Part shown: piece by piece, positions 15,166 through 24,421 of the stretch
Layout of the letters: each line of letters starts with the position of its first letter
Position numbering within the stretch: the first letter of the stretch is position 1
Assembly (NCBI RefSeq): GCF_044465595.1
Contig: NZ_JBITLV010000003.1
Span: 558,001 to 622,000, forward strand
Direction of reading: 5' to 3'
DNA length: 64,000 nt
Source of the DNA: Spongisporangium articulatum
GTDB taxonomy: Bacteria > Actinomycetota > Actinomycetes > Actinomycetales > Kineosporiaceae
Position numbers and translations under genes: made by a program
Notes under the pieces: model-generated
The model's database searches: none
What the model was told of the DNA's origin: nothing
What the model saw: only the letters and a program-made list of their open reading frames with translations

Positions 15166-17736
15166 TCAGGCGTTGGTCACCAGCCCGAGCTCGGCGGGCG
15201 AGGCGAAGCCCTCGTGGGCGGGCAGCACCCGCACGGTGTAACCGAACGGCCCGGTCCGGCGCAGCCGCAGGGTGCCCTCGAACACCTGGCGCCCGTCCCC
15301 GACGGACTCGACCGGCGCCAGCGACTGGACGACGGTGTCGGTCAGGGTGTCCGACGGCGAGACCCGCCCGTGCACGACCTGCACGTCGACGTCCGACGGG
15401 GCCAGGGAGCCCAGCGCGACCACGGCCCGCAGGGTCAGCTCGTCACCGACCTGCGGGGCCGCCGAGACCCCGGACGAGTCGACGTGTTCCACCCGCACGG
15501 CGGGCCAGCCCGCGCGCAGCCGCGTCTTGAACTTCGACAGCTCGACCGCTCGCTCCTTGCCCACGGAATGCCCCGCGGCCGAGGCCGGGACGTAGAGCTG
15601 GCGCGTGTAGTCGGCGACCATCCGCGAGGCGAGCACCTTCGGCCCCAGCGACGAGAAGGTGTGGCGGACCATCGCCAGCCAGCGGTGCGGCAGGCCGTCG
15701 TCGTCGCGGGTGTAGAAGCGGGGCGTCACCTCGCGCTCGATCAGGTCGTACAGCGCCGCGGCCTCCAGGTCGTCGCGCCGGTCGGGGTCGGTGACGCCGT
15801 CGGCGGTCGGGATGGCCCAGCCGTTCTCGCCGTCGTACCACTCGTCCCACCAGCCGTCGAGGATCGACAGGTTCAGCCCGCCGTTGAGCGCCGACTTCAT
15901 GCCCGACGTGCCGCACGCCTCGAACGGGCGCAGCGGGTTGTTCAGCCACACGTCGCACCCCGGGTACAGCACCTGGGCCATGGCGATGTCGTAGTTGGGC
16001 AGGAACACGATCCGGTGCCGGACGTCGGCGGAGTCGGCGAAGTGCACCAGCTGCTGGATCAGCCGTTTGCCGGTCTCGTCGGCCGGGTGCGACTTGCCGG
16101 CGATCACCAGCTGGATCGGGCGGTCGGGCGACAGCAGCAGCGAGCGCAGCCGGTCCGGGTCGCGCAGCATCAGCGTGAGCCGCTTGTAGGTCGGCACCCG
16201 CCGGGCGAACCCGATGGTCAGCACGTCGGGGTCGAGCACCGAGTCGACCCAGCCGAGCTCCGCGGGCGATGCGCCCCGCTTCACCCACGAAGCCCGCACG
16301 CGGCGCCGGGCGTCGTCCACCAGGTCCGAGCGCAGCTGCCGCCGGACCGCCCAGAGGTCCTGCGCGGGAACCTGTTCGATCTGCTCCCAGGCGCGGGCCT
16401 GCTCGGTGATCGCCGGCCCGATGTACTTCTCGGCCAGCTCGGTCATCCGCGGGTCGACCCAGGTGGGGGCGTGCACGCCGTTGGTGATCGACGTGATCGG
16501 CACCTCGCCGGGGTCGAAACCCGGCCACAGGCCGACGAACATGCCGCGCGAGACGACGCCGTGCAGCTGCGAGACGCCGTTGGCGCGCTGGGCCAGCCGC
16601 AGGCCCATCACGGCCATGTTGAACACCGCGGGGTCGCCGCCCGGGTAGCTCTCGGCGCCGAGTTCGAGCACCCGCTCGACCGGCAGCCCGGGCAGCGCGC
16701 CCGGGCCGGAGAACTGGGCCAGCACGAGGTCGCGGCCGAACCGGTCGATGCCCGCAGGCACCGGCGTGTGGGTGGTGAACACGGTCGCGGCGCGCACCTG
16801 CTCGAGCGCGGCGTCCACGGAAACCCGCTCGGCGGTGACGATCTCGGAGATCCGCTCCAGCCCGAGGAACCCGGCGTGCCCCTCGTTGGTGTGGTAGACG
16901 TCGGGCGCCGGCGCCCCGGTCAGCCGCGACCACAGCCGCAGCGCGCGCACGCCGCCGACGCCCAGCAGCAGCTCCTGGTGCAGCCGGTGCTCCGAGGACC
17001 CGCCGTACAGCCGGTCGGTCACCGCCCGGGCCGCCTCGTCGTTGGCCTGGTGGTTGGAGTCCAGCAGCAGCAACGGCACCCGGCCGACCTGCGCCTTCCA
17101 GACGTGCGCCACCAGCGTGCGCCCGCCGGCCAGGGCGAGCGTGACCGTGGCGGGCGAGCCGTCCGCCTCGAACAGCATCGAGATCGGCAGTTCGTTCGGG
17201 TCGAGCACCGGGTAGTCCTCGTGCTGCCAGCCGTCGCGGGTCAGCGACTGCTTGAAGTACCCGTACTGGTAGAGCAGCCCGACCCCGATCACCGGGACCC
17301 CCAGGTCGGACGCCGACTTCAGGTGGTCGCCGGCCAGGATGCCGAGGCCGCCGGAGTACTGCGGCAGCACCGCGGTGATGCCGAACTCGGGCGAGAAGTA
17401 CGCGATGGACGACGGCACCGCACCGTCGGTGCGCTCGCTCAGCTTCTGGTACCAGCGCGGTTCCGTCAGGTACGCCTCGAGGTCCGCGCGGGCCGCCTCG
17501 ACCCGGGCCACGAACTCCGGGTCGGCGGCGAAGGCCTCGAGCTCCTCGGGGGCGAACCGGCCGAGCAACGCGATCGGGTCGTGCCGGGCCGCCTCCCATC
17601 TCTTCCGGTCCATGGCGGCGAACAGCTCGCGGGTCGGCGGGTGCCACGACCAGCGCAGGTTGTTGGCCAGGTCCCCGAGGGCGGCGATGGCTTCGGGGAG
17701 CACGGTGCGGACGGTGAACCGGCGGATCGCTCTCAC
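15166..17736 (-). CDS. glgP: Alpha-glucan (maltodextrin) phosphorylase GlgP, GT35 with DUF3417 N-terminus
   Basis: 856 aa from the GTG at 17736. This start aligns with the start of mycobacterial GlgP; an ATG 48 bases upstream is also open. It releases glucose-1-phosphate from alpha-1,4-glucan ends. The N-terminal DUF3417 domain begins with RRFTVRTVLPEAIAALGD and NNLRWSWHPP. Then come AYFSPEFGI, GGLGILAGDHLKSASDLGVP, YHTNEGHAGF and FTTHTPVPAGIDRF. The phosphate/PLP region holds RPFEACGTSGMKSALNGGLN and WWDEWYDGENGW. It is divergent from glgE, as in mycobacteria (Rv1328/Rv1327c), and converges on the DUF559 gene. Confidence 0.95.
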   Translation of the reverse strand: MRAIRRFTVRTVLPEAIAALGDLANNLRWSWHPPTRELFAAMDRKRWEAARHDPIALLGRFAPEELEAFAADPEFVARVEAARADLEAYLTEPRWYQKLSERTDGAVPSSIAYFSPEFGITAVLPQYSGGLGILAGDHLKSASDLGVPVIGVGLLYQYGYFKQSLTRDGWQHEDYPVLDPNELPISMLFEADGSPATVTLALAGGRTLVAHVWKAQVGRVPLLLLDSNHQANDEAARAVTDRLYGGSSEHRLHQELLLGVGGVRALRLWSRLTGAPAPDVYHTNEGHAGFLGLERISEIVTAERVSVDAALEQVRAATVFTTHTPVPAGIDRFGRDLVLAQFSGPGALPGLPVERVLELGAESYPGGDPAVFNMAVMGLRLAQRANGVSQLHGVVSRGMFVGLWPGFDPGEVPITSITNGVHAPTWVDPRMTELAEKYIGPAITEQARAWEQIEQVPAQDLWAVRRQLRSDLVDDARRRVRASWVKRGASPAELGWVDSVLDPDVLTIGFARRVPTYKRLTLMLRDPDRLRSLLLSPDRPIQLVIAGKSHPADETGKRLIQQLVHFADSADVRHRIVFLPNYDIAMAQVLYPGCDVWLNNPLRPFEACGTSGMKSALNGGLNLSILDGWWDEWYDGENGWAIPTADGVTDPDRRDDLEAAALYDLIEREVTPRFYTRDDDGLPHRWLAMVRHTFSSLGPKVLASRMVADYTRQLYVPASAAGHSVGKERAVELSKFKTRLRAGWPAVRVEHVDSSGVSAAPQVGDELTLRAVVALGSLAPSDVDVQVVHGRVSPSDTLTDTVVQSLAPVESVGDGRQVFEGTLRLRRTGPFGYTVRVLPAHEGFASPAELGLVTNA

Positions 17737-17824
17737 GATCACCAACCGTAAAGCCACGAACGCCGACACGCGCGCGTGCGACATATTCGGGCGATAAGTT
17801 TCAGTCGAGCCGCGGGTGTGCCGT

Positions 17825-17858
17825 CATGTTCGAGTGATGTTCGAGTGATGTGAACATG
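17825..17858. promoter_or_regulatory. Repeated operator-like element between glgP and glgE
   Basis: ATGTTCGAGTG occurs twice in tandem (17826-17836 and 17837-17847), followed by ATGTGAACATG. The whole 34-bp block starts with CATGTTC and ends with GAACATG, so it is also an inverted repeat. It sits in the 185-bp divergent region, 64 bp from the glgE start and about 89 bp from the glgP start. A shared regulator binding here is a plausible reading. Confidence 0.5.
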
Positions 17859-17921
17859 CGAAACCCCCCGACCGTGCCCGACGCTAGATCTCTACAGTCC
17901 CTCACCAGGTGGAGGCGTGAC

Positions 17922-20057
17922 ATGCCCTTCGTCCAGGCCTCACCCACCCCCGCGCCCGCGGCCGGACGCACGGGCGGGACGACGTCCGCCGGCGAGGCCG
18001 GCGCGCTCGCCTCCTCGCTGGTCAGCACCTACTCGACAGGGTCCCGGGGCAACCCGCCCATCGGGCGCATCCCCGTCCTGGACGTCACGCCGACCGTGAA
18101 CGGGGGCCGCTGGCCCGCTAAGGCGGTCGTCGGCGAGGCCGTCCCCGTCACCGCCACCGTGTTCCGCGAGGGGCACGACGCGGTCGCGGCCAGCGCCGTC
18201 CTGATCGACCCGGACGGCGCCCGGCACACCGTCGTCCGGATGACCCCCGGCCCCGCCGGCAGCGACTCGTGGAGCGCGACCCTCACCCCCGACCGCACCG
18301 GCGCCTGGACGTACCTCGTCGAGGGCTGGAGCGACCCGTACGGCACGTGGGAGCACGACGCGACGATCAAGGTGCACGCGGGCGTGGACGTCGACCTCAT
18401 GCTCGAGGAGGGCGCCCGCCTGCTCGAGCGGGCCAGCGCCCGCCCGGAGGTCGCCCCCGAGGCGGCGTACGCCCTGATGGACGCCGTGGCCGCGCTGCGG
18501 GACCCGGGCCTCTCCCCGGTGGAGCGGCTGAACGCGGGCCTGGCCCCCGCCGTCCACGCGGCCCTGGCCGTGCATCCGCTGCGCGACCTGGTCTCGCCCT
18601 CCGAGCCGCTGCGGCTGGAGGTGCAGCGCGAGCGGGCCCTGTTCAGCGCCTGGTACGAGCTGTTCCCGCGCTCCGAGGGTGCGCACGTGGACGAGGCCGG
18701 TAACTGGGTCTCGGGGACGCTGCGCCAGGCCGAGGCGCGGCTGCCCAAGATCAAGGAGATGGGCTTCGACATCGTCTACCTGCCGCCGATCCACCCGATC
18801 GGGCGGGTGAACCGGAAGGGCCCGAACAACACGCTCACCCCCGGCCCGCAGGACCCGGGCGTGCCGTGGGCGATCGGCTCCGACGAGGGCGGGCACGACG
18901 CCGTGCACCCCGGGCTCGGCACGATCGAGGACGTCGACCACTTCGTCGCCGCCGCGGCCGATCTCGGCCTGGAGGTGGCGCTCGACCTGGCCCTGCAGTG
19001 CGCCCCCGACCACCCCTGGGCCACCGAGCACCCGGAGTGGTTCACCCAGCGCGCCGACGGCACCATCGCCTATGCGGAGAACCCGCCCAAGAAGTACCAG
19101 GACATCTACCCGCTGAACTTCGACAACGACCCGGTCGGCCTGGCCGAGGCGGTGCTCGACGTCGTGAAGCTGTGGATCGACCACGGCATCACGGTGTTCC
19201 GGGTCGACAACCCGCACACCAAGCCGGTCGCGTTCTGGGAGTGGCTGCTCGGCGAGGTGAACAAGAAGTACCCACACGTGCTGTTCCTGGCCGAGGCGTT
19301 CACCCGCCCGGCGATGATGCACACGCTGGCCAAGATCGGTTTCCACCAGAGCTACACGTACTTCACGTGGCGGACCGCCAAGTGGGAGATCACGGAGTAC
19401 GTGGAGGAACTGCGCGGCTCAAGTGCGGACTACATGCGGCCGAACTTCTGGCCGAACACGCCCGACATCCTGCACGAGTTCCTGCAGTACGGCGGCCCGC
19501 CGGCGTTCAAGCTCCGCGCGACGCTGGCCGCCACGCTGTCGCCGAGCTGGGGCATGTACTCGGGGTACGAGCTGTGCGAGCACGTCGCGGTCCGCGGGGG
19601 CAGCGAGGAGTACCTGGACAGCGAGAAGTACCAGTACCGCCCGAGGGACTGGGCGAGTTACGAGCCAGGAGGCGACCACGAGGACCGTACGATCGCCCCG
19701 TTCATCGCTTCGCTGAACGGGATCCGGCGCTCGCACCGGGCCCTGCACCGACTGCGCAACACCGTGTTCCACCACTGCGACGACGATCAGGTGATCGCCT
19801 ACTCGCGGCGGCTGGAGTCGGATCCCACCACGGGTGAGCCCGAGGACGTGATCATCGTCGTGGTGAATCTCGACCCGCACGGGCCCCGCGAGACCGGGGT
19901 GCACCTGAACATGCCCGAGCTCGGGATGGACTGGTTCGACGGCTTCGAGGTCGAGGACCTGCTCACCGGGCAGCGCTGGCCCTGGCAGGAGCACAACTAC
20001 GTCCGGCTCGACCCGTTCCACTCACCCGCACACGTCCTGTCCGTCAGGAGGAACTGA
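17922..20057 (+). CDS. glgE: Alpha-1,4-glucan:maltose-1-phosphate maltosyltransferase GlgE (GH13_3)
   Basis: 711 aa. It transfers maltosyl units from maltose-1-phosphate onto alpha-glucan ends, the last step of the TreS-Mak-GlgE route. The ATG at 17922 was chosen over one at 17850 because GGTGGAGG lies seven bases before it. An N-terminal beta domain is followed by the barrel: nucleophile Asp429 (ITVFRVDNPHTKP), Glu458 (FLAEAFTRP) and Asp515 (NTPDILHEFLQYGGPPAF). The spacings 29 and 57 equal those of Streptomyces coelicolor GlgE (394, 423, 480). First gene of the glgE-treS-mak operon. Confidence 0.96.
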   Translation: MPFVQASPTPAPAAGRTGGTTSAGEAGALASSLVSTYSTGSRGNPPIGRIPVLDVTPTVNGGRWPAKAVVGEAVPVTATVFREGHDAVAASAVLIDPDGARHTVVRMTPGPAGSDSWSATLTPDRTGAWTYLVEGWSDPYGTWEHDATIKVHAGVDVDLMLEEGARLLERASARPEVAPEAAYALMDAVAALRDPGLSPVERLNAGLAPAVHAALAVHPLRDLVSPSEPLRLEVQRERALFSAWYELFPRSEGAHVDEAGNWVSGTLRQAEARLPKIKEMGFDIVYLPPIHPIGRVNRKGPNNTLTPGPQDPGVPWAIGSDEGGHDAVHPGLGTIEDVDHFVAAAADLGLEVALDLALQCAPDHPWATEHPEWFTQRADGTIAYAENPPKKYQDIYPLNFDNDPVGLAEAVLDVVKLWIDHGITVFRVDNPHTKPVAFWEWLLGEVNKKYPHVLFLAEAFTRPAMMHTLAKIGFHQSYTYFTWRTAKWEITEYVEELRGSSADYMRPNFWPNTPDILHEFLQYGGPPAFKLRATLAATLSPSWGMYSGYELCEHVAVRGGSEEYLDSEKYQYRPRDWASYEPGGDHEDRTIAPFIASLNGIRRSHRALHRLRNTVFHHCDDDQVIAYSRRLESDPTTGEPEDVIIVVVNLDPHGPRETGVHLNMPELGMDWFDGFEVEDLLTGQRWPWQEHNYVRLDPFHSPAHVLSVRRN

Positions 20058-20062
20058 CATCC

Positions 20063-21877
20063 ATGGCCAGGTCGAGCTCCAGCAGCACCGCGTCGCCGGG
20101 TCTGCAGTACGACCCCCAGTGGTACCGCAAGGCGGTCTTCTACGAGGTGCTGGTGCGCGCCTTCGCCGACTCCAACGGGTCCGGCTCGGGTGACTTCACC
20201 GGGCTGATCGGCAAGCTGGACTACATCCAGTCGTTGGGTGTCGACTGCCTGTGGTTGCCGCCGTTCTACGCCTCGCCGCTGCGCGACGGCGGCTACGACA
20301 TCGCCGACTACTGTTCCGTGCTGCCGGAATTCGGCACGTTGCCCGACTTCCAGGAGTTCGTCGCCCAGGCCCACGCGCGCGGGTTGCGGGTGATCACCGA
20401 CCTCGTGATCAACCACACCTCGGACGCGCACCCGTGGTTCCAGGCCTCCCGCTCCGACCCCGACGGCCCCTACGGCGACTTCTACGTGTGGAGCGACGAC
20501 GACCAGCGCTACGCCGACGCGCGGATCATCTTCGTCGACACCGAGACGTCGAACTGGACGTTCGACCCGGTCCGTCGCCAGTTCTTCTGGCACCGGTTCT
20601 TCTCCCACCAGCCCGACCTGAACTTCGAGAACCCGGCCGTCCAGGAGGCGATCTTCGACGTCGTCCGGTTCTGGATGGACATGGGCATCGACGGGTTCCG
20701 GCTGGACGCCGTGCCGTACCTCTTCGAGGAGGAGGGCACGAACTGCGAGAACCTGCCGCAGACGCACACCTTCCTGCGCACGCTGCGCGGCGTCATCGAC
20801 ACCGAGTACCCGGGCCGGGTGCTGCTGGCCGAGGCGAACCAGTGGCCGAAGGACGTCGTGGCCTACTTCGGCACCGAGGACGACCCGGAATGCCACATGT
20901 GCTTCCACTTCCCGGTGATGCCGCGGATCTACTACTCGCTGCGTGAGGAGCGGGCCAAGCCGATCATCGACATCCTGGCCGAGACGCCCGAGATCCCCAG
21001 CCACGGCCAGTGGGGCACGTTCCTGCGCAACCACGACGAGCTGACCCTGGAGATGGTCACCACCGAGGAGCGCGCGGCGATGTACGGCTGGTACGCGCCG
21101 GACCCCCGGATGCGCGCGAACATCGGTATCCGGCGCCGGTTGTCGTCGCTGCTGGACGGGCACCGGGGCGAGATCGAGCTGGCCAACGCCCTGCTGCTGT
21201 CGCTGCCCGGCTCCCCCACCCTGTACTACGGCGACGAGATCGGGATGGGCGACAACATCTGGCTGCCCGACCGGGACGCCGTGCGCACCCCGATGCAGTG
21301 GACGCCCGACCGCAACGCGGGTTTCTCCACCGCCGACCCGGGCAAGCTGTACCTGCCGACGATCCAGTCGCTGAACTACCACTACGCCGCGCTGAACGTG
21401 GAGAGCCAGCAGGCCACGTCGTCGTCGCTGCTGAACTGGACCCGCTCGATGCTGCAGCTGCGACGCGAGCACCCGGCCTTCGGGATGGGCTCCTACGTCG
21501 CGGTGGACGCCGACAACCCGGCGGTCCTCGCCTTCCTGCGGGTGCTGGCGCCCGACCCGGACCAGGGGGTGGCCGGCGAGGTGCTGCTGTGCGTCAACAA
21601 CCTCTCGCGCACCGCGCAGGCCACCCGGCTGCGGCTGCCGGAGTGGGTGCGCGGCGGCACGCTGGACGACGTGTTCGGCGGCACCGGGTTCGGTGAGGTC
21701 TCCCTGGACGGCGTGCAGCCGCTGACGCTCGGATCGCGAGACTTCTTCTGGCTCACCGTCTCCGGGGTGACCCCGGTGCAGGAAGGGCGCGCCTATCCTG
21801 CGGCCGGCGCCGAACTGGGAGAGACTGAGGGGGCGGCAGCAGGGCAGGCACGCGAGACGGCGGGTGGTGGCGGATGA
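20063..21877 (+). CDS. treS: Trehalose synthase (maltose glucosylmutase) TreS
   Basis: 604 aa, GH13_16. It interconverts trehalose and maltose and feeds maltose to the kinase next door. Catalytic residues are visible as Asp215 (DGFRLDAVPY), Glu257 (LLAEANQWP) and Asp325 (LRNHDELT). Other landmarks are YEVLVRAFADSNGSGSGDF, VINHTS and LYYGDEIGMGDNI. It starts 5 bp after glgE with GGAGGA ahead of the ATG, and its TGA overlaps the mak ATG, so translation of all three genes is coupled. The last 30 residues are a Gly/Ala/Glu-rich tail outside the usual fold. TreS and Mak form a complex in mycobacteria. Confidence 0.96.
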   Translation: MARSSSSSTASPGLQYDPQWYRKAVFYEVLVRAFADSNGSGSGDFTGLIGKLDYIQSLGVDCLWLPPFYASPLRDGGYDIADYCSVLPEFGTLPDFQEFVAQAHARGLRVITDLVINHTSDAHPWFQASRSDPDGPYGDFYVWSDDDQRYADARIIFVDTETSNWTFDPVRRQFFWHRFFSHQPDLNFENPAVQEAIFDVVRFWMDMGIDGFRLDAVPYLFEEEGTNCENLPQTHTFLRTLRGVIDTEYPGRVLLAEANQWPKDVVAYFGTEDDPECHMCFHFPVMPRIYYSLREERAKPIIDILAETPEIPSHGQWGTFLRNHDELTLEMVTTEERAAMYGWYAPDPRMRANIGIRRRLSSLLDGHRGEIELANALLLSLPGSPTLYYGDEIGMGDNIWLPDRDAVRTPMQWTPDRNAGFSTADPGKLYLPTIQSLNYHYAALNVESQQATSSSLLNWTRSMLQLRREHPAFGMGSYVAVDADNPAVLAFLRVLAPDPDQGVAGEVLLCVNNLSRTAQATRLRLPEWVRGGTLDDVFGGTGFGEVSLDGVQPLTLGSRDFFWLTVSGVTPVQEGRAYPAAGAELGETEGAAAGQARETAGGGG

Positions 21878-23310
21878 CGGACGTGGTGATCGGCGCCGAG
21901 GACGTCGCCGGTCTGCTGGCCAGCTGGCTGCCCCGGCAGCGCTGGTTCGCCTCCGGAGGGGGCGGCGTCACGCTCACCCTCGCCGGCCACGTACCGCTCT
22001 CGGTCACCTCGTTCGAGGACGAGGCGGGCGACGTCCACGTCGGGCACGACGTCCTCGGTGAGGGCGTCGTCGTCCACCTGGTGAACGCCGCACCCGTCGA
22101 CGGCGGCGCCCCGGCCACCTACTGCGTCCCGCTCACCTACCACCGGGCCCCGGTCCCGGAGCTCGCGCACGCGCTGGTCGGCGAGCTCGCCACGGCCGAC
22201 GGCGACCGCTGGGTCTACGACGGCCCGCACGACCCGCGGTTCGTGCACGCCTGGATCGAACTCGTCGGCACCGGCGCCCAGGTCCTCGGCGGCGGCGACA
22301 GCCGGGTGCGGGGGCTGCTGCGGCCGGGCGAGTCGAAGCCCGATGCGTCGGCCCCGGCCACCGTGCTGAGCGGCGAACAGTCCAACACGTCGGTGATCGT
22401 GGGCCCGGACGGCCCGGACCCGTTGATGGTCAAGGTCTTCCGGGTGCTGCAGCCGGGCCGCAATCCCGACGTCGTGGTGCCCTCGGCGCTGACCGGGGCG
22501 GGCTGCGACCGGGTGCCCCGGCTGGTCGGCTGGGTCGAGGGCGGCTGGCTGCTGCCCTCCGGTGAACCCGCCTGGGGGCACCTGTCGGCGTTCGCGGAGT
22601 TCGTGGCCGGCGCGCGCGACGGCTGGAAGCTGGCCACCGGCGCGGTACACGCGGGCGAGACGTTCAGCGGGCTGGCCCGCTCCCTGGGCGAGGCCACCGC
22701 GTCGGTGCACGCCACCCTGGCCCGCGCGCTGCCCACCCGGCCGAGCACCCCCGCGACGCTCGAGGCGCTGGCCGGGCACCTGCAGGGCCGCCTCACCTGG
22801 GCGCTCGGGGCGTCGCCGGTGCTGGCCGAGTACGCGGTCGAGGTGTCGGCGGTGATCGAGTCGGTGGGCGCCCTGACGACGGCGCCGGACCTCCAGATGG
22901 TGCACGGCGACCTGCACCTGGGGCAGTGCCTGCACAGCGAGACGCGTGGCTGGGTGCTGCTCGACTTCGAGGGCGAACCACTGCGCCCCCTGGCCGAGCG
23001 ACTCGAGCCCGACCTGGCCCTGCGCGACGTCGCGGGCATGCTGCGCTCGTTCGACTACGCCGCCCGGCACGCGACCCTCGGCCTGCCCGAGGACGACCCG
23101 CGCGTGCTGGCCGCGTCGATGTGGGCGGCCGAGTGCCGTGAGGCCTACCTGTCCGGGTACGCGGAGGAGGCCGGCACCGACCCGCGTGAGCACGAGGTCC
23201 TGCTGCGGGCGCTCGAACTCGACAAGGCGCTGTACGAGACCGTCTACGAGACCCGTCACCGGCCCGGCTGGGTCGAGGTGCCGCTGAAGGCCGTCGCCCG
23301 CCTGCTCTGA
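21874..23310 (+). CDS. mak: Maltokinase Mak (Pep2)
   Basis: 478 aa. It phosphorylates maltose with ATP to give alpha-maltose-1-phosphate, the GlgE substrate. The N-terminal cap domain has LLASWLPRQRWFASGG. The kinase core carries LSGEQSNTSVIVG (nucleotide loop), the catalytic Asp346 in MVHGDLHLGQCL, and VLLDFEGEP as the metal-binding motif. The ATG overlaps the treS stop (ATGA). In M. tuberculosis the same enzymes are spread over two loci; here they form one operon. glgB, which often follows, is absent, and the next gene is unrelated. Confidence 0.95.
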   Translation: MTDVVIGAEDVAGLLASWLPRQRWFASGGGGVTLTLAGHVPLSVTSFEDEAGDVHVGHDVLGEGVVVHLVNAAPVDGGAPATYCVPLTYHRAPVPELAHALVGELATADGDRWVYDGPHDPRFVHAWIELVGTGAQVLGGGDSRVRGLLRPGESKPDASAPATVLSGEQSNTSVIVGPDGPDPLMVKVFRVLQPGRNPDVVVPSALTGAGCDRVPRLVGWVEGGWLLPSGEPAWGHLSAFAEFVAGARDGWKLATGAVHAGETFSGLARSLGEATASVHATLARALPTRPSTPATLEALAGHLQGRLTWALGASPVLAEYAVEVSAVIESVGALTTAPDLQMVHGDLHLGQCLHSETRGWVLLDFEGEPLRPLAERLEPDLALRDVAGMLRSFDYAARHATLGLPEDDPRVLAASMWAAECREAYLSGYAEEAGTDPREHEVLLRALELDKALYETVYETRHRPGWVEVPLKAVARLL

Positions 23311-23354
23311 GGTCCCGGGCTGCCGTTCTCAGGGACGTTTGAGAAACTGGCGCG

Positions 23355-24299
23355 ATGGCGGAGCAGGACGAGGCGAAGACGGAGCCGCGGGCCGCCGACG
23401 AAGCGGCTGACGACGCGGTTGCGAGCAGCCCGGAGCCGGCGACCGAGCCGTCGCTGCTGCCCGACACGTACGACCCGCTGCAGCCGGACACCGCCGCGAT
23501 CCCGGCGGTGGACCCCCTGCGCAGCACCCGCGAGCTGCCCCCGGTGCGCGAACCGCATGTGAAGCCGTTCGCCGTGGACAGCTCGCTGACCGGCCTGTTC
23601 GAACCGTCCCCACTGCCCGGGGAGCCGCCGCTCACGTCGTCCGTGCCGGTCTCCCCCGTGTTCGGGCCCCCCCGTGCGACGAGTGCGACGCCCACCGCCG
23701 CGGCGGCGCCGACGAGTACGACGCCGGCCGACGGCGTCCCCCCGACGGCCACCCGCGAGGCCGGGCCGAACCGCGGGCTGCGCCCGTCGCTGGTCGTGGG
23801 CGGCCTCGTGCTGGTGCTGCTCGTGGCCCTGGCCGCCTGGCTGCTGCCCCGCGACGGCGGGGAGCCGACCGCCACCCCGACGGCGACGCCCACGACGGCG
23901 GCCCCGTTGCAGGTGTCCCTGTCGAGCATGGACCCGGTGGGCGGTTCGGGGTTCGCGCAGAAGGGCAGGGCCTGGAGCACGCAGACGTACACGACGGCCG
24001 ACTTCGGCAACCTGAAGCCGGGCGTCGGGCTCGTACTGGACCTCGGTTCGGCCCGGGCGATCAGCCAGGTGGGCTTCACGGCCAACGGCATCACGGTGCA
24101 ACTCCGGGCGGCCGACTCACCGTCGAACGACCAGGCCGACTGGACGCCGGTCGGCAGCGCCACCACGGCCGACGGCGCCACGACGCTGCGCGCATCCGGC
24201 GGCGGCGCGCACCAGTACTGGCTCATCTGGGTCACGAAGCTCGCCGCGACGGACGGCGGGTACGGCGCCCGGATCACCGATGTCGAGGTCAGGGGCTGA
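23355..24299 (+). CDS. Single-pass membrane protein with extracellular discoidin-like domain
   Basis: 314 aa. Residues 1-150 are a disordered cytoplasmic part rich in Pro, Ala, Thr and acidic residues. A membrane segment follows (SLVVGGLVLVLLVALAAWLL, about 153-172). After a Thr/Pro linker, residues 195-314 form a beta-sandwich like the F5/8 type C (galactose-binding) family: WSTQTYTTADFGNLKPGVGL, DLGSARAISQVGFT, and the closing strand ARITDVEVRG. Similar modules are attached to actinobacterial MurJ-like and kinase-like envelope proteins. No enzymatic motif is present. A glycan-binding role in the envelope is inferred. It follows mak by 44 bp. Confidence 0.7.
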   Translation: MAEQDEAKTEPRAADEAADDAVASSPEPATEPSLLPDTYDPLQPDTAAIPAVDPLRSTRELPPVREPHVKPFAVDSSLTGLFEPSPLPGEPPLTSSVPVSPVFGPPRATSATPTAAAAPTSTTPADGVPPTATREAGPNRGLRPSLVVGGLVLVLLVALAAWLLPRDGGEPTATPTATPTTAAPLQVSLSSMDPVGGSGFAQKGRAWSTQTYTTADFGNLKPGVGLVLDLGSARAISQVGFTANGITVQLRAADSPSNDQADWTPVGSATTADGATTLRASGGGAHQYWLIWVTKLAATDGGYGARITDVEVRG

Positions 24300-24421
24300 A
24301 AACGCCCTCTTGCTCTACAAATTCGCGAACTCCTACCCCTTCGGAGGGTCGCGCAATCCGCCGTTCGGCCATCGGCCGACGTGCGATTCCGGACAAACCG
24401 TCGCTAGACTGAAACGGTCGT

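Noticed and set aside
23311..24300. glgB after mak
   Set aside because: The expected branching enzyme is not there; the gene encodes a single-pass protein with a discoidin-like domain.
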